The position numbers and the translations under genes were made by a program. The notes under the pieces were generated by a model. The model did no database searches, had not been told where the DNA came from, and was given only the letters and a program-made list of their open reading frames with translations. Shown here piece after piece: positions 21,211 to 33,737 of a stretch of DNA of 64,000 nucleotides. Numbering within the stretch: position 1 is the stretch's first letter; each line of letters begins with the position of its first letter. The stretch is from Rhipidocladum racemiflorum (taxonomy: Eukaryota; Streptophyta; Magnoliopsida; Poales; Poaceae): contig CM070583.1 of NCBI GenBank assembly GCA_036346355.1, positions 8,990,001 through 9,054,000 on the forward strand. The letters are read 5' to 3'.

Positions 21211-21835
21211 CCCCCTCGACGTCCGTGAAACGCGCGGAAAACGAGGGCCCACGCACGGGCGGCGGCGGAGTCTGGCGGCGACACAGATAGGGCGACGTGG
21301 CTCAACGTGAGCCGTTGGATCAAGATCCAATGGTCACGCGAGTTGGACTCGGGTCCGACTCGGTGAGCTGGCTGGCTGGCTCGGTCAGGCTTGGGTCCGG
21401 GTGACGTGGCTCAATCTCGGTCGTTCGATCTTGATCGGACGGTCGAGAGGGTTAGGGCTCGGTTGGGTTCGAGTCGGACTCGGACACGAGTCTGACTCGG
21501 GCTCGGTCGGTGGAACAGTACAAACCCACTCGCTATTTTCCAGTGATTAAATAATCTAATTAAATTCACAGAAATTCATTTAATTCATTAAAAAGAGGAA
21601 AAGACTCAGAAAAATTCCAAAAAAATTCTGGAAAATATTTTAGGACATTTTGGACTCAAATAAAATATTTTCAACCAAATTTTATTTGCGAAGTTAAATT
21701 CTTTAATTATTTCAAAGTGGAATAAATTCAAATAAATTCCAAATAAATCCAAATAAATTCCAGAAAATTCCAAAAATTCACCAAAGTGCCAAATCACACA
21801 TGAATTTAAGAAAAGCAAAATTTTGGGATTTTACA

Positions 21836-23280
21836 CCATGAATCATGTGAAGGATTTTTAAATCATAATCCTAGTTTTCAAGTGTCCACAGCAAAGAGGG
21901 ATCAATTCAAATAGTTCTTTTATAAAAGAGATCAGGCCAAAACACAAAAGCCTCTTTCAGAAAAGCAAAAGCAGATTTTTCAGGAATTATCCTCACTTAG
22001 AGCAGGTGCATGGTGGACTTATGTTGCTCCAAAATTTCTGATAATTTTTCACCCTTTGAGCAGATTAGTCATGAAGCACTCCACCAAAAATCACCACAAT
22101 AATCCTTCTACAAAAATCAGGAAATATCAAGAACTACGAGCAGTGAGGATCTTCAATCAGGAAATTTGGGGCTCGGTTTTCACCTCACATCTCCCAAACG
22201 GTGCACCCAGTGGACTCAAAAAACTTTCCACAGATGGATATATGAGTCAAGCACCTTCTACAACAAGAATCACTCAAAAAGGATTTTTCTATATTTTTTC
22301 TAAAAATCAAAGACTGACTGCTGCGCGAAGAACAAGTTCAGGACAGATTTGCAATCTTGATAGAAACTTGATCTCTAGTCTATCCTAGGGTGCAAGAAAG
22401 ATGTAAAACCAAATGAGCACCCTCAAGACATCCTTGATCAACAGCATTTAGAAGGAGAGGAGCAAATCCAAATTGTGAGAAAGTAAATTGCGAGAATTTA
22501 CATGAGGGAAAGTAAATGCTGAATTTAAATTGCGTAAAGTAAAGACATAATGTAAATGTGGAATTTAAATTCACAAGAATGTAAAGAAAATCTTTGTATT
22601 TTCTGGTTGGAAGGTTTACAAAGCCTCACTTCATGTGGGCAAAGCTCAAAGGAGCAACTCAAACTTTCAAGTGAGGGAGGACACCCCTCCCCCTTGGATG
22701 AGTCCCAAACCCTAGGGCACTCCACCAAGGGCTAGGATTAACCCTCTCATTTCGCCCCACACATGGGCTTTACATGGGCCACATTGGCCATACATGGGTT
22801 CATCCGCCGGACTTGACTGCTCAGTTTCCTCCTCTTCGAGCCTCCAACCCAAACCGGAAACCTTGAGCCACCTCAAGTCCATTTCCATGACATCCAAGTG
22901 AACCTGGTTTGAGCCCAACCATCTCGTCGGCATCCTTGACCGCTCTGGACCTCGGTTCTCCCAACCTAGTCCCGGTACTCACCAACGACCATAGCTGCCT
23001 CAGGAACCTGTACCACAAGGAACAAACCATTTTGCACATACCACAATACACATATCTTTTTCTTCCTGCATGTTAGTCCACAATTATCATTAATTCAAAC
23101 ATGCAATACCGAGTCAAATCAAACTCAAACCTGAGCACACCTTGCTCAAATAAAGTCAAATACTCATCACAAACATGGATGGACCTCCACATGGTCCTTC
23201 AAGCATGTACCACAGCTGCTAGCTCAAGGTCATGGGTGGGATAATTCACCTCATGTGGCCTTAGTTGCCTTAATTCACAT
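21836..23280. other. Unclassified repeat-like sequence
   Basis: There is no convincing coding frame. The stretch 22380-22700 is rich in AAGTAAA/AATTTAAATT runs and 22740-22800 repeats CATGGGC. It lies between the X-left LTR end and decayed pol of element F on the same strand as F, so it may be F's 3' portion or another LTR. I see no terminal repeats that would decide it. Confidence 0.35.
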
Positions 23281-23288
23281 GCCACAAC

Positions 23289-24215
23289 TCAGCCTTCTTG
23301 CATAAGTACACAACCAAGCCCAAGGCGTGATGCATCACAATATATGTCGAAGCCCTTCTGAATATCCGGTAGGACTAATATTGGTGTAGTGGTTAAGCGA
23401 ACCTTCAACAATTGGAAACTCGCTTCACACTCCACTGACCATGCAAACTTCTTCTCCTTCTTCAAAAGTTCGGTCAGTGGCTTCGCGTTCTTGGAGAAGT
23501 TCTCCATGAACCGGTGGTAATAACCCGCAAGCCCGAGAAAACTTTTAATTTTTGTGATGGTCTTGGGCTATCCCCAATCAAGTATAGATTTCACTTTGGT
23601 TGGGTCAACCGCAACTCCTCCTTCTAATAGCACATGGCCTAAGAAGGAAACCTTCTTTAGCCAAAATCCGCACTTGCTGAATTTGACATACAGTCGGTGC
23701 CTTCACAACTTCTCCAGCACAATCCGAAGGTGTACTTCATGCTCCTCTTCGGACTTGGAGTAGATGAGAATATCATCGATGAAGATGAAGAAAAATTTAT
23801 CAAGATACTCCATGAACACTGAATTCATAAGGCTCATGAAGTAGGCCGGTGCATTGGTCAAGCCGAAAGACATGACGGTGCACTCGTACATGCCATAACG
23901 AGTGGAAAATGATGTCTTTGGAATGTTTCCCGATCTGATTTTGATTTGATGATAGCTCGACCTCAAATCAATTTTGGAGAATATATGGGCTCCAGTCATT
24001 TGATCAAACAAATCATCAATCCGGGGGAGCGGATACTTGTTCTTGACCGTGACTTCATTCAACGGACGGTAATCAACACACATCCGAAAGCTATTGTCCT
24101 TCTTCTTCACAAATAGCACTGGGCATCCCCAAGGTGAGTAGCTCGGTCGAATGAAGCCCTTTTCTTGCTGCTCCACAAGTTGTTTCTTTAATTCAACGAA
24201 CTCATTCGGGGGCAT
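23289..24215 (-). pseudogene. pol: F reverse transcriptase and start of RNase H
   Basis: RT residues run from 24215 with GFIRPSYSPWGCPVLFVKKK, FRMCVDYRPLNEVTVKNKYP, FSKIDLRSSYHQIKI and the catalytic FIDD at about 23769-23783. The frame breaks near 23703. RNase H resumes at 23507 (FAWSVECEASFQLLKVRL, IYCDASRLGLGCVLMQ) and is lost at 23289. Catalytic residues look preserved but the chain is broken. Confidence 0.8.
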
Positions 24216-24704
24216 TCAGTACGGACGTTTTGATATCAGGGCCGTTCCAAGTAGCAATTCAATAACGAACTCAACCCCCCGGTCTGGTGGCATCCCCAGC
24301 AATTCCTCTGGAGATACGTTCGATTAGTCGCATACCATTGGTACATCACTTATCCCGAAGGATAGCTCACCTGTCAAGGCATAGAGATGAGTATAATTGG
24401 AATTGGACTCAAACACAACTTACTTGCCACTTGCATTGGTGAGCGAGACAGATCGTTGTGCACAATTGATGCATCCTTGGCATTTGGACAGCCAATCCAT
24501 TCCAAGAATTACTTCAATCCCTTCCGTTTTGATTACTATCAAATCCGCTAGGAATTCTACCCCATTAACTTCAATTCTTACTTCCTAACAGATTTGATCG
24601 GTTTTCAATTCCGATCCCGGGGCTTTGATAAGAAGGGGTGGATGCATGGAGTGTATAAGAAACCCATTATGTGCAGCAAAATTTTCCTTGATGAATGAAT
24701 GAGA

Positions 24705-24716
24705 TGCTCCAGAATC
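24705..24716 (-). pseudogene. F protease active-site region
   Basis: The minus strand encodes D-S-G-A followed by SHSFI, the aspartic protease active site of gypsy elements. A one-base shift separates it from the upstream VVLGTLLVNS, so the protease frame is broken. The stretch from here to 24215 shows only weak remnants of the protease-RT connection. Confidence 0.65.
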
Positions 24717-24849
24717 AATAATGCGGTAGTCGGGTATGAGTTAACAAGAAGCGTACCCAACACCACGTTCGGTGCATTCTGAGCTTCCTCGGCGGTGACG
24801 TGGTTGATACGACCACATGGTTGTCCAGGAGTTGGTGGAGGTGGTGGTA

Positions 24850-26037
24850 TGGTAGCTCTCGGTGCATTATTGGGACGGACGCCCGATGTGGCTTGGTTCC
24901 TCTTGGGGCATTGGCGTGCAAAGTGTCCCAGCTACTTGCATTGGTAGCAAACCAGCATCGGGCGGACTTGAGTGCTGCCTCCTTATTGATTCCCACATGT
25001 GTTCCATGGAAAATTTTGTTGCGGTGGGTGAGCAATGAACACTGGAGGTCTTGGAGGTGTTGGTGCTTGAAATCTTGAAGGTTGAGGGCGCATAACGTGC
25101 GGTGGTCACGAGCTGCTGTTTGTTGAAATTTGTGCAGCCCGCTTCCACTTTCGCGATCCCTCCAACTTTCCCCGCTTCTCTTCCACCACTTGACTTTTGC
25201 TCGGGCAATTACTAGCAAAGTGCCCGCTATTCTTACATTCAAAGCATGTGACATGCTTGAAAGGCCTAGGTTGGGTTTGAATGCCTTTTTGATCATCTGG
25301 GTTTGCTATCAAGTTAGCAGGTGTTGTCTTGGTTTCAACCTTCTTGGCCAATTCGCGGCGTAGGGCTGTTCGAAAGTCTTCCCGCTGTTGCTGTGTTATT
25401 GTAGTTAGGGCTATTCGGAGAGAACAGTCGATGGGGCAATGATCCTTGCTTTCATAGAGAGAACATGTAACTCCATTCATTGGGCAATCTCCAAGTTGAT
25501 GATCTTCCTCACAGTTCGGACAACTTTCAACGCATTCACTGTCACGATATACTTTCTCACCACAACGTGTACATTCTATATGAGTCCTAGGGCAATCCTC
25601 TCATTGGTGGTGTCCCTCACAATTGAGGCAACATGGAATTGGGCATGTATAGCAATAATGTCCCATTTGGCCACATGTGAAACATGGGCCTCTTCTAAGT
25701 TGTCGCTTGGGCAGGCATAATTGAGTGGGGTGTCCCACTTCGCCACACTCGAAGCAAATAGTGATAATATTTTTCTTGCTAGGGCCAACCATCCTATTAA
25801 AATATATTGGTTAGCAAGCTACCTAACTAGCAAGGAGGATATTCTAAAGGTAGATAAAACGACATTCTCTCCAAAAGATGACAATCGATTCAACAAAAAT
25901 CACCATAAGAACCCTAAGGATAGCAAGCTATTTAATTAAAATTCTTAAGCTACAAATAACAAAAATAACCATCGAAATGCCGTTGGCCTTGCTGTCTTCT
26001 CCAACTCCAGCTGTTGAGCAGCACCGCTGAAATTCAT
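24850..26037 (-). pseudogene. gag: F gag nucleocapsid with eight zinc-knuckle motifs
   Basis: A plausible first exon (26037-25970, MNFSGAAQQLELEKTARPTA) joins in frame through a GT-AG intron (25794-25969) to a second exon beginning MVGPSKKNI. Six CX2C-type motifs follow within 25756-25424: CFECGEVGHPTQLC, CFTCGQMGHYCYTC, CLNCEGHH..EDC, CTRCGEKVYRDSEC (His lost), CPNCEEDHQLGDC and CSLYESKDHCPIDC (second Cys lost). A TGA at 25603-25601 lies inside the third. After a basic Gln/Lys region comes CFECKNSGHFASNC (25246-25205), then the usual gag knuckle at 24949-24908 (CYQC..LGHFARQC, with a stop inside). Normal gypsy gag has one or two knuckles. The usual capsid domain is not visible. Confidence 0.7.
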
Positions 26038-26039
26038 GA

Positions 26040-27861
26040 GTTTGGTGACCATTAGATCAAGATCCAACCGCTCAGGTAAGTCCACGTAGCCGTCTCATTG
26101 ATTTCATTATATTAGATCTAAACCGCTGGATCTAGAAGGAGCAAGCCAGATTTAGCCACGTAGCGCATGACCAAGATGAACTAGATCTAATTAGGCCGTT
26201 AAATCTAGATCCTAAGGTGTAGATTCTATAAAGTAGATACAACCAAGTGCCGTAGATTGGATAAAGTTTGAACCGTAGGATTCATTCAATCTTAGCCATC
26301 CGATTTAGATTAAACAGTACAGATTAGTGTGCCTAGTTCCATATTAGATCTAGTATCTGCCACTGGATTAAGTTTGAATGGTTGAGATCTTGGAGTTAAG
26401 TTCGGATCGTCCGAATGTGGTGTTAAGTTTGGATCGATCCGAACGGGTTGGATTAAATCTTAGCTGTTCGTTTCGGATTGGAAGGCTTAGATTTTTTCAC
26501 GAGTTTCCTATAGATTGATCGGCAGCCGTTAGATGTAAATCCGATGGTTTAGGTTGAACTGCGTAGCAAGCAATCGAGAATAACTAGACTCAATTCCAGC
26601 CATAGATCTTGAGATGAGCGGTCAGGATTTAGAGGTGAGTTCGGACCGTTAGAACGTTGCGTTAAGTTCGGACCGGTCTGTTCTTGGATAGATCGTGACT
26701 TTTAGATATAGATTTAACGATTCAGATTAAATCAAGCAAGGTCGCTGGTCAGTCGTGCGTGTGTGACATCAACGATGACATCTGATTTATGACATCAGCA
26801 TGACATCATGATGATTTTATCGGTGGGTCCCACATGTTAGTGACATGCTATTTTCCAAAAAATATATTTTTACATTTATTATTTTATTGCTGATGTCATA
26901 AATCAGATTTTCCAGATGAAAATAATTCGATAGAAAGTCAATATTGTGTTGATGTTATTATTTCGAATTTCCAGTGGAAAATTAATTCGATTAATTCGGA
27001 ATTTTCTTTTATTTGTATTTTAAATTTTGAATTGCTATAACTTTTGCGTTTGAACTCCGATTGAGGTGATTCCTATTTGTAAAAATTTGTAAAATTGTGT
27101 TGTATTTGATTATGAATTTTATTTAATTTTTGGGCTTGAGGTACTCTCTGTTTTTGGCTATTTATTATTTATTTATTCGTTATGCGTAGACGTTGACTTG
27201 CCCGTAGGCTTCGAAGGAGAGGTCTTGACTCAAGAGCAAGTCGAAGAATAGGAACATGACCTTTTCCATGGAAATTGTGCTTTGACCATATTGATCCCAC
27301 TTTGAAAAGCTATGTTGATTTAAATTATTGCATGCTAGTTTAATTAAAATGCTTTCAATTAATTCTGGGAATAGTTATACGACCTAATTGATGTATGCCA
27401 CCTTGTCTTTAATAATTGTATGCCATGAATCATTTGTCACCCTAGGTTGTGGATTAAAAGTTGGATAGTATATCAATTGCCAACATGGAGTGGTAGATCG
27501 AATGTAGTGTGCTTAGTCATGCAGCGTGTCGATAACATTGTTTTGGAGTACCACATGTTGAACTTGATCTAATGAGATAAGGAACTTGTTTTTGGAAATG
27601 TGACATGTGTTATTGATGTTGTTAATGGCACGTGATGCATGGTAAATCAACTGGGTGATAAAATGATTTAGACTAAGACAAGTGGCAAGGATGTTTATGG
27701 TGGGCCAGGTGTGGCACTTGGGCGGTCGCTTTTGGTTTTTAATGATTTGGATATTGTGAACTTTTCTGGAAGTTTTGCCTTGGTCACCTTAAGGACTTAA
27801 CATTGCAAGAATTTGAACTAAGTCTAAAATACAACCACAAATCTGGAATGGGACAGACCTA
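26040..27861 (+). repeat. Truncated old X-type LTR
   Basis: Sequence from about 27180 (GTAGACGTTGACTTGCC, then TTCGAAGGAGAGGTCTTGAC) to 27861 (GGGACAGACCTAGCTA) is clearly related to 54530-55190 of the X-right LTR. The left part has the same style of dyads (for example around 26047 and 26100) but is diverged. The LTR start and end are missing; it is cut at 27861 where element B begins. Confidence 0.65.
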
Positions 27862-27938
27862 GCTAAATACCATATTTCATAAAGTTTTTGACCTTAACAT
27901 TCACATTAAAAAATGTCACACCATTCCGTAGTGTCACA
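27862..27938 (-). repeat. Stub of the 3' LTR of B
   Basis: Seventy-seven bases starting on the minus strand TGTGACACTACGGAATGG are nearly identical to the first bases of the full LTR (43017-42941). The rest of the LTR is replaced by X-type sequence without a duplication, implying a deletion or recombination. Confidence 0.75.
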
Positions 27939-27951
27939 TTCTTCCCCCCTT
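27939..27951 (-). other. Polypurine tract of B
   Basis: The minus strand reads AAGGGGGGAAGAA directly before TGTGACAC. Element E has the same tract before its 3' LTR, including the upstream GAATCCTGTTG. Confidence 0.75.
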
Positions 27952-30900
27952 CAACAGGATTCGACCCCGAATCCGAGACACGCCACTTCGCAAACAATCA
28001 AATCAAAGGGAGTTATGGTTCACGCCTCAGAACCCGCTTAGAAGCCCCTACGATTTGCACCAGCCAGCACTCAGAGGCAAGGAGCTAAGGATCAAAGACT
28101 GATAACTCTAAAGATAACTCACAAACAAAACTTGCGAGAACTTTACTCAACATTGAAACACAAAGTACTCACACACGGTCTCAGCACGACCCCAAGCGAT
28201 AAGATCAATCCTCAGACAGCCCACAAAAGAAAACGGTCTCATACTCCTCGTTCTAAGCATTCCTTGGCACTGAAGTGCCCGATCCCTTTAACTCAAGCTA
28301 CTCTCCAGAAAACACGGTACCAACCTCCCTTCTGTGGTTCCTTGTACTCAAGACGACGCGAAACAGGAGAGACACAACACTCTAAGAGTACCACCAGAAC
28401 GAACAACCTACTTCCGTAAGACTCGCGTAACAGAAACGACCGAACGTTCCTCTGCAGTTGACATAACTCGCTCATTGCCCAACGACAAAAAGATCCAATA
28501 CACTTCAAAAGGAAAAGCGATCACTAGCAACCACCAAGTGGTCCACTAATAATTTAATCAACCCTACCGAGGAACACCTCAACGACACAATTCTCCAGGA
28601 AGGTTTGCATTGAGTCATACACAACCTTCCACTCAAAGGACCACGATAAAGAGCACAATCATAAACATGAACCCAAGTGGCCCTCATCCAACAACTCAAA
28701 CCCCAAAGCGCTAAAACCACATTGGAAAGGAATCGACAACAACTAGACAGTATTCATTTTAATTTCCTAAGCCAAAACGCAAAGGAAACACAAATCCCTT
28801 CACCACAACCAACACCAGAAATTATTCATTCTTTTCTTTTCATACTAGAAAGCAAGGGAAATCTCGTCTCATGACATGAATGCACATTCTTCAAGAGCAC
28901 TCCGTATTAGTCATATCTCCATATATGACTTTCTCACCGACCTGGCTCAACGACTCTTTTATCATTTAACATCTAAAAACGATGTCCTGTTTACTTTTCA
29001 CCATTCATTCATCATATAACAATAATACCGAAAAGTCATTCACCAAAAGACTTCTTCCTCGGTATCACATGATTGAAATACACATAACACTGACGGTTGA
29101 GCTACATCATATAGACTATGACGGCAACAACGTTAATCAACAAAACACCACATCGTGTGAAAACCCAACATCCATTAAAAACTAACCTTGCAAAACCGCG
29201 CAAAATCAAACTCAACCCTTTGGAACAGAACATCAACTCCAAAATCAAACATCTGCACACACAACCGTCATAAATTTTATCAAAAGAGAGGGAAACTCAA
29301 TCCCAAAAGAAAACTCTTCACTAACCAAATTCATTTATGAAACATTCATAAAAACCAGACATGTGAAACATCCGCACACCAGACACATTTTCCAAATGAC
29401 TCCAACTCTAGCCAAACAGAGTTACACATCAAGGGCTTAACTCAAAAGTTTCCTACACAACCCTTTATGACCATCTGCTTCATTTTAAAATTAATTCCAA
29501 AGATAATTCAGTGCGAACGCGAAAGGGTGCGGTCGACTCAAAAACTTTTGGGGTGTAAATCCATACTCATAGCACCAACTAAACAAATTAGCCAAAACCA
29601 AATCTTTGCACCAATTTCTACGAGTTTTAGGGAAACTCTGAAACACAGCATATGGAACACCTTGACCGGAAACCCTTCAACCAAAATGGCAAACAACCAA
29701 ACCAGTCCAAAAGTTTTTAAACACAAGCTCAACATAAAAAGAACCATCTCTAGTACTCCACTAAGCTTTCCATTAAAGACTTCAATAATCACTATTTACT
29801 CCCTGAGAAGCCCCAACACAATTAAACCAAAAGCTTCATAACAAATTCTTCCTCTAGTTACCATTCCCAACACTTTTAATTAGGGTTTATGATGCTTATC
29901 AAAAAGGCACCCAACCAAGACTATATTGACATGATCCCCACGGATCACCGAATCATAATACTTCTTATTCTAAATTTGAAACATAGTACTTCAACAAATC
30001 TTTCAGCAAGATCAACATATAAATTTCATACCTCCTATATATTCACGTCTCGACGACCGAACCTTATTCAGTTAAACAACGACTTCAACATGTAAATATT
30101 ATCTCCACAGGGAAGAATTCGTAAGTGAGACTCTAAGTTATACTTTCATTAAGGATAAAATCATTCATCATGTTAATTATCCAAAGCTCATTCCATCGCA
30201 ACATGTTAAAATTTTCCTCTATTTAACCATGGTTTTCCAACGAGTAATCTAAACAGTTACCACCACTACTTAGTCATCAATAAAAACAAATGGGCATAAT
30301 CATCAACCAACAACATTACTTTTAGCTACCCTATTCATAGGTGATAACAAAATTACCACCACACAATATACTGCAACTATTTAAAATAGATTGAATACTA
30401 GCATTACCACTGCTCTTAACAACAACATTAAGAATAAGTCTTATGTCTTCTAAATTGATATCAATACTAGCATTGTAGAGACACAACTGCATACTTCCAA
30501 ATATACTAGTAGTTTGCAACAACGTAAATAGCAACTCTAATCAACTTCCAAATTAAAGTCGCTAGGCAACACAATTAAATTTCTCTATTAACCCATTAGA
30601 TTAGAACATCTTTAAACAACCAGCAAAGTTTCTTTAACAATAACAGCAATCTACAACATCTTAATGTTCTAACTATGCAACAGGGTTTAAAACTTTAAAC
30701 ATAATTGGGGGGTCATAAGCACTTTTAAAGCAAAGCAACAGATTCTAAGCATATACATTAACACATTCAATCATTCTCGCTAAGAGTAAACTACAACACT
30801 AGTAGTCTATTTACTCTCAAGCTAGAGATAACAACCGCATTGAATTGTTTCAACTCACAAATTAACTTAACAATACGTCATCCCATAAACCACATTGGTA

Positions 30901-31060
30901 CATGCTACACATGCTAAACAACAATTCTTACTAGGGACAAACGATTTCAGTCAAAAGACTACTTACTTTGTTTGCAGCATTTTAGTTTTAAAACTCATCC
31001 CAAATTCATAAGGAAACTTGACTCTCAAGATTGCAATGAGACAAACCCAAACTTTGTCAT
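27952..31060 (-). other. Non-coding interior of B, 3' part
   Basis: About 3.1 kb of A/C-rich plus-strand sequence without a credible coding frame. Blocks such as ACCGAGGAACACCTCAACGA (28568) and CATTGAGTCATACACAACCT (28608) recur in order in C' (60221, 60263). The interior continues at 40311 on the far side of E. Confidence 0.7.
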
Positions 31061-33400
31061 TGTGACACCTCGGAGTGTCGCAAACTTATACAATGTGAAT
31101 GTTGTGGACAAAAACTCTATGGAATGTGGAATTTAGGTTAAAACCTTTCGGCTTGAGGTTTACTCGGGTTTTTGGGCCGGTTGAAGTGTTATGTCGCCAC
31201 GGAGTGTCGTATCCTTAATTATTGAGCATGATGAGGCTATAAACATTATGAGATGTGGAAATAAGGTTAAAACCATAGGATTTGGAGGTTAATAGCTTTT
31301 CCGGGCCGTTTTCGGGGTTTTGGACCTTCCCGGGGGAGTTTTGGGCCTTGGTGGGCTTTGGAGGGATTGAGAGGGACTCTTATTGGACTAGGGCAGGGTG
31401 TGGGGGCTGGTAAAAGGGGCTCCCCCTGCCCCTTGTGCGCCCCACCTCAGCCCCTATGCGCCCCCCCCTCCCTCCACCTCTCCTCCCTCCCCCTCCCCTA
31501 AGCCCTAGCCGCCCCCCCCATACCGTGCGCCCCCCCTCCCCTTCCTCCACCTCCACACCATCTCCCCTCCACCCCTTGCTGCCCTAGGGTGGCCACCCCA
31601 CCCCTGCACCTCGTGGATCCATCCCGTGGGGCGAGGAGCGAGGAGCGAGGAGCGAGGAACGTGGAGCGAGGAGCGATTCGCGAGGAGATCCGCGGAGGTT
31701 GATTGGAGTTTTGTGCTTCGGGCAAAGGTATGAACATGGGGATCCTTGGAATTGATCTAGGTACTGTTATTAGGATGTTTATGAAGATTTTAGATCAATT
31801 GGAGGCGTTGGTTTGAAGTAATTTGGGTTAGATCTAAACTTGTCCACGTTTCTGTTTTCGGGCAGATTGAGCAGTCGAGCTATGGTTCGAGTTTTCGTCA
31901 ATTTAGATTTCGAATCTGACCGTACGGACTTCTAGGAAGTTGTAGATAATTTAATTATCTTTCCGTGGACGTAAAGCACGTTAAATTCCGATCAGCCGTT
32001 TGAATGTTATGGCTGTTTTACCGAGCGCCTAAAAATCTGTGACGCGATTGGAACAGATCTCGGTAATCTGTAGATTAAACAACTTTAGAGGCCGAATTGG
32101 TCTTTCCTTATACCTAGAGAAAGTTGGGAAATTTCCTAAGCTACGCGAGGATGTACTCATTTAATTGATTCGGAGTCCCAGAACTCATGTTATGCCTTTC
32201 GCAAGGCTGCTGTCCCGACGGGACAGAACCTCTGTTTTTAGGTTTCGCGAGTAGTTGGTAATGTCGGGTTAGATGGGGGTTTGCGTACTGTTTTGTGGGC
32301 ATAAATGTGAGTGTGTGATACCTATGTGCAGGTGGTGTGACCCCGGGAGTGCCCTCTTCTTCCCGCCAATCCGTCGCGCGTGGTTGAGGCAAGTGTGTTG
32401 TGATGGATAGCGAGTTGTAGGTTGCATGTTGAGATTAGATGGAATTGTTTACATGATATATGTCCACTTGCCATGTGTTAATGATTGATATGATATGATG
32501 AGCATGTTTAACATATTATGATGCCATGTGTTAATATGTGAATTAAATATGATAATTGGCATGGTTGCATGCATGTCATGAGATAGGGCGAGGGCGGTGA
32601 GAAAGTCGTAACTAGTCCGGCAAGGTCGGTGAGAAAGTTATGACTAATCCGGAACGCCATTGAGTAAGTCCTACATCGTGATTCCATCCACGTGGTGTTT
32701 GGAAGCGAGTAGGCACCCTCCATCTTCGGGATGGAAGGGAGGAAAGGGTGCACACCGACGGGTGTGTACTCCACCATACCGGTATGAGGTTCCAGAGGGT
32801 CAGGAGCATTGCATTACATCGCATACAAATTGATGATGATATTGATAAGTAATCATGAATGAGATGATATACATGATGGAAGATGTTATTGCCATGTTGT
32901 TATGCTTGTTGTCCGTTGCAATATACTTGCTGAGTTTCGAACTCACGCTTGTGTTTTCTTGTTTTTTTTAGGTACCATGTGAACGGCATACGGGAAAGGG
33001 GAATAGTCACACATCTACATGTTGTTTCACTTATTTCGATTCCACAAGTTATTCCATTAGTTTTATAATAAATGGCGTGTGATGGTCATTGAATTAAGGC
33101 TTAGCTTGTTTTATGAGAGTTTTATTGTTCGTTTGTCACTTGGAACTTTAAGAGCTTAATGTTAGTCTTTTATTGTCGTTAAGACTTTATTTATTGCTGT
33201 TTTAGATGTTTCTCTTATTGCCATATAATGCTATATTGTTGCTGTTCCTTAAAATTCATGATAAAACAAAGGAGGTGCTGCCGAAATTTCGGTTTTTAGT
33301 CTATGCGCCTTTGCTGGAATTTTATGTTAAATGTGGTATTTAGTTGTTGTTTAGCTTATGTTCGGTAGCATTCGGGCATATTAAATGCCGGGGTGTTACA
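31061..33400 (+). repeat. 5' LTR of E
   Basis: It starts TGTGACACCTCGGAGTG and ends GGGGTGTTACA. Notable parts are a pyrimidine-rich tract (about 31430-31600), a run of GAGGAGC heptamers (31628-31682), a possible splice donor (AAAGGTATGAAC, about 31727) paired with an acceptor after a T-run (about 32963-32971), and the hairpin at 32931-32945. Confidence 0.95.
32931..32945 (+). promoter_or_regulatory. Conserved LTR hairpin (E, 5' copy)
   Basis: Arms TGAGTT and AACTCA surround a TCG loop, flanked by CTTGC and CGCTTG, about 455 bp before the LTR end. Confidence 0.6.
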
Positions 33401-33402
33401 GT

Positions 33403-33414
33403 TGGTATCAGAGC
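33403..33414 (+). other. Primer binding site of E (initiator tRNA-Met type)
   Basis: TGGTATCAGAGC begins two bases after the LTR end. Confidence 0.9.
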
Positions 33415-33737
33415 GGGCTGTAGGTCCTTGGAATGTGAATTTTTAGTGTCATGCTATAGGGTACAACTAAAATGTGATGTGGAATAACTTAGAAACATGG
33501 CTTAGGTCTTAACTAAAACTTTGTTATAGGATAGCAACATTAAAACTTGTAAAAGTGGTATAACTAATCTAAAATTTGACACACTTGGTCGCACAGTAGG
33601 ATGGGGTTTTGGTTCATCATTGCATTGCGCTTAATTATTTAATGAAGGATATGCTTATGATGATGTTTGATCTATGATCTTGATTGTGTGATTTTGTGTT
33701 TATGTTTTGTGTTTGGATGGTTGTCTGCCTAGCGACC

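Larger units (their letters stand above)
9304..21835 (-). mobile_element. Chromovirus-type Ty3/gypsy element X, left copy (minus strand), truncated
   Basis: Reading right to left: a long LTR (split by element D), a Met-type PBS, an extra ORF, gag, zinc knuckle and protease, then a rearranged junction. RT, integrase and the 3' LTR are missing. X-right at 52681-57545 is a second copy in the opposite orientation that matches LTR ends, PBS, extra ORF and gag start. The long LTR beginning TGTAA and PBS TGGTATCAGAGCC resemble rice RIRE3/RIRE8-type families (from memory). Confidence 0.8.
12303..21835 (-). repeat. Long LTR of X-left, split by element D
   Basis: The right end reads, on the minus strand, TGTAAAATCCCAAAATTTTG and the left end closes in TCCTGACA beside the PBS. 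Removing D and one AGCAC duplication leaves about 3.63 kb, compared with 3.48 kb for the X-right LTR. Homology to X-right is visible throughout, for example the block around 19740-19830 versus 54530-54620. The distal part (20200-21500) is GC-rich and packed with CCGTT..AACGG dyads. Confidence 0.85.
23281..26037 (-). mobile_element. Decayed Ty3/gypsy element F (gag with zinc-knuckle array, PR, RT, RNase H)
   Basis: Minus-strand order is gag/nucleocapsid (26037 to about 24780), protease (about 24716), RT (24215-23703) and RNase H start (23507-23289). LTRs, PBS and integrase are not seen. Several frameshifts and stops separate the parts. The RT (FIDDILIYSK, NEVTVKNKYPLPRIDDLFD) is of the chromovirus type. 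Confidence 0.75.

Noticed and set aside
21606..21818. 70-codon minus-strand frame at the start of the X-left LTR (also 52698-52931 in X-right)
   Set aside because: Open in both copies but made of AAATT-rich LTR start repeats (Leu/Phe/Ile only); most likely sequence composition.
28132..29841. Several 60-125 codon frames in the interior of B
   Set aside because: They are not shared by the colinear region of C', so conservation is at the DNA level only.
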